The notes below the pieces were generated by a model. That model was not told the DNA's origin. It saw nothing but the letters and a program-made list of their open reading frames with translations, and did not search any database. Positions 5,251 to 7,757 of a stretch of 7,757 bases of DNA are shown here, in pieces. Source of the stretch: Deltaproteobacteria bacterium. GTDB lineage: Bacteria > Desulfobacterota > Desulfobacteria > Desulfobacterales > C00003060. Where the stretch lies: positions 1 through 7,757 of the forward strand of contig JAFDGP010000150.1 of the NCBI GenBank assembly GCA_019309245.1. The letters are read 5' to 3'. The position numbers were made by a program, and so were the translations under genes. Numbering within the stretch: position 1 is the stretch's first letter; each line of letters starts with the position of its first letter.

Positions 5251-5991
5251 ATGGTTGAGAGGAAAATATTCATCTCTTTTGCATCCCGCGAATGTGATGA
5301 CTGTAAAGAGGTCATGGAAGTTGGTGATTTCATCGTTCGGAAATCCGAGGGGTATTTGACATGTCTCAAATGTGCCGGCCTGGAGCATTTGGTTTTCCTG
5401 CCGGCCGGGGATGCCTGTGTGACCCGGCGGGCCAAGAAATATTCCGGCAGCTGGGAGGAGGTAGTCAGGTTCAACCGCCGTCACAAACGCAATGAGCGGC
5501 AGGGTATCCTGGTTGAAAAGGGGGCTCTCGAAAAAGCCCAGAAGAGCTGCCGGGAAGACCAGGCTGAACGAGACAAGAAAAAGGAAAAAGCCGCCCAAAA
5601 ACGCCTTGTGCAGGATTTTCAGCATTTAGAGAATTTTACCGCGGCAATCCGGGAAAACTATCCCAGCTGTCCGGATGAGGATGTTCGGGAAATCGCTGAA
5701 CGCGCTTGTGAAAAGTACAGCCGCCGGGTGGGACGTTCGCGGATGGCCAAAGAGGGCAGTGACTATGCAGTTGCCCTGGCCGTGCGGGCCCATATTCGGC
5801 ACAATTATACCGATTATGATTCTCTCTGCGGGCCAGGTTCTGATCGCAGATTGGCCCGTGAGATCGTTAAAGGGCGCGTAAATGATATTGAATTCGAATG
5901 GGTCCAGTATCCAGATCCCAAGAAAGGGAAAAAACACTTTCCCCAGAAGTTCGATCCGGATTATGAAAGCATGTTGTTGGATGACGACTAA
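5251..5991 (+). CDS. DUF2293 domain protein with N-terminal Cys4 zinc site
   Basis: A 246-aa cytoplasmic protein. Two CxxC pairs near the N-terminus (CDDC at 15-18, CLKC at 38-41) should bind zinc. A highly charged Lys/Glu-rich helical stretch, possibly coiled coil, spans about 80-120. The C-terminal half matches DUF2293: residues 140-160 carry the helical lead-in and AVRAHIRHNYTDYDSL at 177-192 is the family hallmark, followed by DRRLAREIVKGRVNDIEFEW. The function of DUF2293 proteins is not established. The start is the ATG at 5251, seven bases after GA-rich GAAAGAG; a GTG two codons earlier is the alternative. The tail after residue 218 is Lys-rich and then acidic. The gene diverges from the minus-strand operon and has its own promoter; whether it belongs to the same element is unclear. 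Confidence 0.85.
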   Translation: MVERKIFISFASRECDDCKEVMEVGDFIVRKSEGYLTCLKCAGLEHLVFLPAGDACVTRRAKKYSGSWEEVVRFNRRHKRNERQGILVEKGALEKAQKSCREDQAERDKKKEKAAQKRLVQDFQHLENFTAAIRENYPSCPDEDVREIAERACEKYSRRVGRSRMAKEGSDYAVALAVRAHIRHNYTDYDSLCGPGSDRRLAREIVKGRVNDIEFEWVQYPDPKKGKKHFPQKFDPDYESMLLDDD

Positions 5992-6350
5992 AGGGATGTT
6001 GAACATTTTCAACAAGATTCACAAAGTATTATCGTCGGTTTTTTTCGAATATTCACAATGTAGGGCAACGCACATTTCCCGATAAATGAATACAGGACTT
6101 CGGAGCATTTCAAATCCAGGCTGGAAGGCTCTGATCCTGGTTTGTAAAAACCACACCTTACGTTACCAAATAATACAAATGGGGGCCGTCGCTAAATACT
6201 GCAATGAAAGCCTTCCCACCTTGATTCCCGCTGACTAAAACCAGATTTTGTCACATACCATGGGACTAATAAATTCGAGAACCGCGATAAAATGTTCTTA
6301 CCTTGATACCCGACCAGGAATTAGCATTTTGCTGCATTAAAGGTTCGCGC
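5992..6350. other. Gene-poor region between the DUF2293 and DUF1841-like genes
   Basis: No convincing gene. The largest plausible frame, a 50-aa plus-strand ORF at 6086-6238, has no ribosome binding site. Seen here: a perfect 6-bp inverted repeat with 4-base loop (GTTGAA/TTCAAC, 5999-6014) just after the DUF2293 stop but without a T-run; a T7 tract near 6040 without a stem; and a weak CCAGG/CCTGG stem near 6117-6141. A 13-base near-repeat, ACCTTGAT(T/A)CCCG, occurs at 6218 and 6300. No terminator is clear. Confidence 0.5.
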
Positions 6351-6785
6351 TCATTCGCCGAAAAGTTTCTGTAATTCAAGGCTCATACTCGCCTGAATAT
6401 CTTCCGGTTCCCATCCGGCATGCTTTTTCAGCAATCGCCGGTACCACTTCTTATTAAAGGGTTTGTGGTGATACCAGCACTCGAGGAAAGGCGGACTGAA
6501 CACCATTACAATGCAATGAATGATCATATGATGAGATAGACCCTTGACAGCCATCGAATCATAGAATCGAACCAACTCCTTCGGTGGCTTTTCATCCCTT
6601 AACTGGTTTTCAATAATAACCTGGAGAGTCACGTGCAAAAAGGGGTTGGTTTCATTTTGGGGATCAAATTGATAATCATGAAGAAGCTCAGCATTATCAA
6701 AAAACCCATGGTACTCGTCATGCTCCAGCATTGCTTCCGCATATAATTTGTCCTCTTCAGACAGGATATCTGTTTTTGGCTGCAT
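6351..6785 (-). CDS. DUF1841-like protein, main reading frame (N-terminus displaced by a frameshift)
   Basis: A 144-aa product with the layout of DUF1841 proteins: LSEEDKLYAEAMLEHDEYH at 8-26, NPFLHVTLQVIIENQL at 47-62 (the family N-P-F-L-H…Q core), then KGLSHHMIIHCIVMVF at 81-96 with conserved-looking His residues, and a basic C-terminus. No biochemical function is established for the family. The ATG at 6785 has almost no ribosome binding site, and the family usually has about 20 more residues before the LSxEDxxxA segment. Those residues are found in another frame just upstream (6757-6846), so the functional start was probably at 6846. The gene is monocistronic as far as can be seen and shows no link to the minus-strand operon at 1-5093. 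Confidence 0.65.
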   Translation of the reverse strand: MQPKTDILSEEDKLYAEAMLEHDEYHGFFDNAELLHDYQFDPQNETNPFLHVTLQVIIENQLRDEKPPKELVRFYDSMAVKGLSHHMIIHCIVMVFSPPFLECWYHHKPFNKKWYRRLLKKHAGWEPEDIQASMSLELQKLFGE

Positions 6786-6846
6786 TCCAGACGAACTGCA
6801 TATGCCCGGCCATTAGCCTTTGTATTGTCGCTCGTAAATCATCCAT
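6757..6846 (-). pseudogene. Displaced N-terminal segment of the DUF1841-like gene
   Basis: A 29-codon frame starting at the ATG at 6846, with GGAG five bases before it, encodes MDDLRATIQRLMAGHMQFVW followed by NAAKNRYPV and a stop. It overlaps the start of the DUF1841-like frame, which lies +1 relative to it. Removing one base from the A5 run (T5 at 6773-6777 on the plus strand) joins both into a single 164-aa protein whose N-terminus suits the family. This could be a recent mutation, an assembly error in a homopolymer, or a programmed slip. Confidence 0.6.
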
Positions 6847-7018
6847 AAGCACTCCTAGTGTTTCAAGGCATTACCAATCACAGTCAATTGCATACCAAGT
6901 CTCTGATGAAAACATTAACAATTCGGATCCTTCAGCGACATGCTGCATTTTATCTGTTTATGTTTCGACTTGATGTCTCTATCCTATTAGGACCGGATGA
7001 GAAATTCTCATTACATGT
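6847..7018. other. Short intergenic gap with a palindrome
   Basis: No gene is visible. The odd-length perfect palindrome ATGAGAA-A-TTCTCAT (6997-7011) lies just after the end of the Wzi-like gene and could be a protein-binding site; it lacks the loop and T-run of a terminator. The promoter of the DUF1841-like gene must lie here or in the preceding gene, but no good -35/-10 pair was identified. Confidence 0.35.
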
Positions 7019-7757
7019 TTAAAACCGATACCGGAAATCCCAGTGTAAGCCGAGGGTCAGGATGAGTTTCCGCTCTTCGGCATCGCTGTGTGCGACGTTC
7101 TGAATGTTCCGGTAATTAATCCGCAGAAAAGCATAGCGCTGATAGGATGGACGCCAGCGCAGTTCCAGACCCAAATCGAGAGTTTTCTCGACGTCACCGG
7201 TGGGAAAAGGTTCATGGTAGCCGGTTTGCATCGTCACGGTGGAATCCATCCACGGCGAATCCCAGGCCCTGTTCATGTCCCCCTCTCCCTGTCGCAGATA
7301 CTGAAAATCGAGGATAGCCTGCCATTTGTCGAGATACTTGCTGATTTCCAGGTCCCAGACGTCCAGATCGCTGCCCCCGGAATACCCGATGGGTACGTTG
7401 CGATGGGTGTACCACTCGACAGGATTGACGGTCTTATAGGTGCGGTTTGTCAAGGCGGTGTACTCCAATCCCAGATAGAGACCTTCAATGTTTAGCGGAT
7501 CGGCCAAATCGAAGCCGGTCACCAGACCCAATTCATTGGGTTCCAGGTCGCCTTTGACCTCATGGTCCAGCTGGATGTCATCAATCAGGAGTTCGGTGTA
7601 GGCTCGCCATTGATCTCCATGATAACTGATTTCCAGCGTCCCAAGGGTATTGCCGGCCAAGCCGGGCCCGTTCATCTGCTCGCCGTGATAGAAAATAAAA
7701 GGATTCAGATAGGCAAATTCCAGGCGCTGTCCGACGCCACCGTAAAGAATTGTCTCG
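7019..7757 (-). CDS. Wzi-like outer-membrane beta-barrel protein, C-terminal part (partial)
   Basis: The reading frame is open from the right edge to the stop at 7019, about 245 codons; the N-terminus and any signal peptide are outside. The sequence shows the alternating polar and hydrophobic beta-strand pattern of outer-membrane barrels (for example LELRWRPSYQRYAFLRINYR and LILTLGLHWDFRYRF). It ends in Phe, the usual barrel-assembly signal. Near the right edge, YLNPFIFYHGEQ and, further on, AYTELLIDDIQLD match the pattern of the capsule-assembly Wzi-like family, in which such barrels help attach or export surface polysaccharide. The family call is moderately sure and the barrel call firmer. 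Internal Met codons such as the one at 7675 are not the start. No polysaccharide genes are visible, so its substrate cannot be inferred. Confidence 0.7.
   Translation of the reverse strand, partial: ETILYGGVGQRLEFAYLNPFIFYHGEQMNGPGLAGNTLGTLEISYHGDQWRAYTELLIDDIQLDHEVKGDLEPNELGLVTGFDLADPLNIEGLYLGLEYTALTNRTYKTVNPVEWYTHRNVPIGYSGGSDLDVWDLEISKYLDKWQAILDFQYLRQGEGDMNRAWDSPWMDSTVTMQTGYHEPFPTGDVEKTLDLGLELRWRPSYQRYAFLRINYRNIQNVAHSDAEERKLILTLGLHWDFRYRF

Noticed and set aside
5185..5625. Hydrophobic 146-codon minus-strand frame opposite the DUF2293 gene
   Set aside because: The apparent membrane segments are the antisense of Lys/Glu-rich codons in the DUF2293 protein, which has a clear family match.
5999..6014. 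GTTGAA/TTCAAC hairpin as a terminator for the DUF2293 gene
   Set aside because: The stem is short and AT-rich, and no T-run follows directly; the T7 tract near 6040 has no stem in front of it.
6086..6238. 50-aa plus-strand ORF in the gene-poor region
   Set aside because: No ribosome binding site, no operon context and no motif; a length easily reached by chance.
6330..6360. GGTTCG-containing stretch considered as a tRNA T-loop and possible attachment site
   Set aside because: No acceptor, anticodon or D-arm pairing can be built around it.

Overview
The window looks like the edge of an accessory or mobile replicon next to more ordinary chromosomal genes. The host is probably a diderm bacterium: the right end carries a Wzi-like outer-membrane beta-barrel fragment that ends in phenylalanine (…RYRF), as outer-membrane barrels usually do. 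The phylum cannot be fixed from this sequence. Base composition is near 50% GC, clearly richer in the block at 4220-4960.

Left two thirds (1-5093, minus strand). This is one tightly packed operon read right to left. It starts at an extended -10 promoter (TGC-TATAAT, 5085-5093), followed by a structured leader. The first four genes encode tiny proteins of 41, 75, 45 and 86 aa, at least three with a single hydrophobic segment, joined by 4-base ATGA or GTGA overlaps. A 177-aa Cys-rich zinc-ribbon protein follows, then a terminator-like hairpin (3646-3685). Beyond it come a 328-aa protein fusing a degenerate N6-adenine methyltransferase fold to a zinc ribbon, two small zinc-ribbon proteins (134 and 89 aa), a 278-aa protein of unknown function, a complete 358-aa DnaN-like sliding clamp, and the first 26 codons of another gene that leaves the window. 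Nearly every junction overlaps or is coupled, and most starts have a strong AAGGAGG-type ribosome binding site.

The most unusual point is that four consecutive genes carry recognisably related zinc ribbons (CxxCG…F…DG…CxxC). They look like a paralogous set made by tandem duplication, one copy fused to a methyltransferase-like domain that lacks the catalytic NPPY-type motif. Together with a non-chromosomal-looking clamp, this suggests a replication or nucleic-acid-handling module of an integrated phage, plasmid or conjugative element. That is inference: no integrase, capsid, relaxase, replicase or attachment site is visible.

Middle (4962-5250). A divergent intergenic region with promoter-like sequences on both strands and a 6-bp-arm inverted repeat in front of the plus-strand gene. 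That gene (5251-5991) encodes a DUF2293 protein with an N-terminal Cys4 zinc site.

Right part (5992-7757). A gene-poor 359-bp stretch is followed by a minus-strand DUF1841-like gene whose N-terminus lies in another frame (a one-base slip at an A5 run), a 172-bp gap, and the 3' part of the Wzi-like gene. No tRNA, rRNA, CRISPR array or insertion sequence was found.
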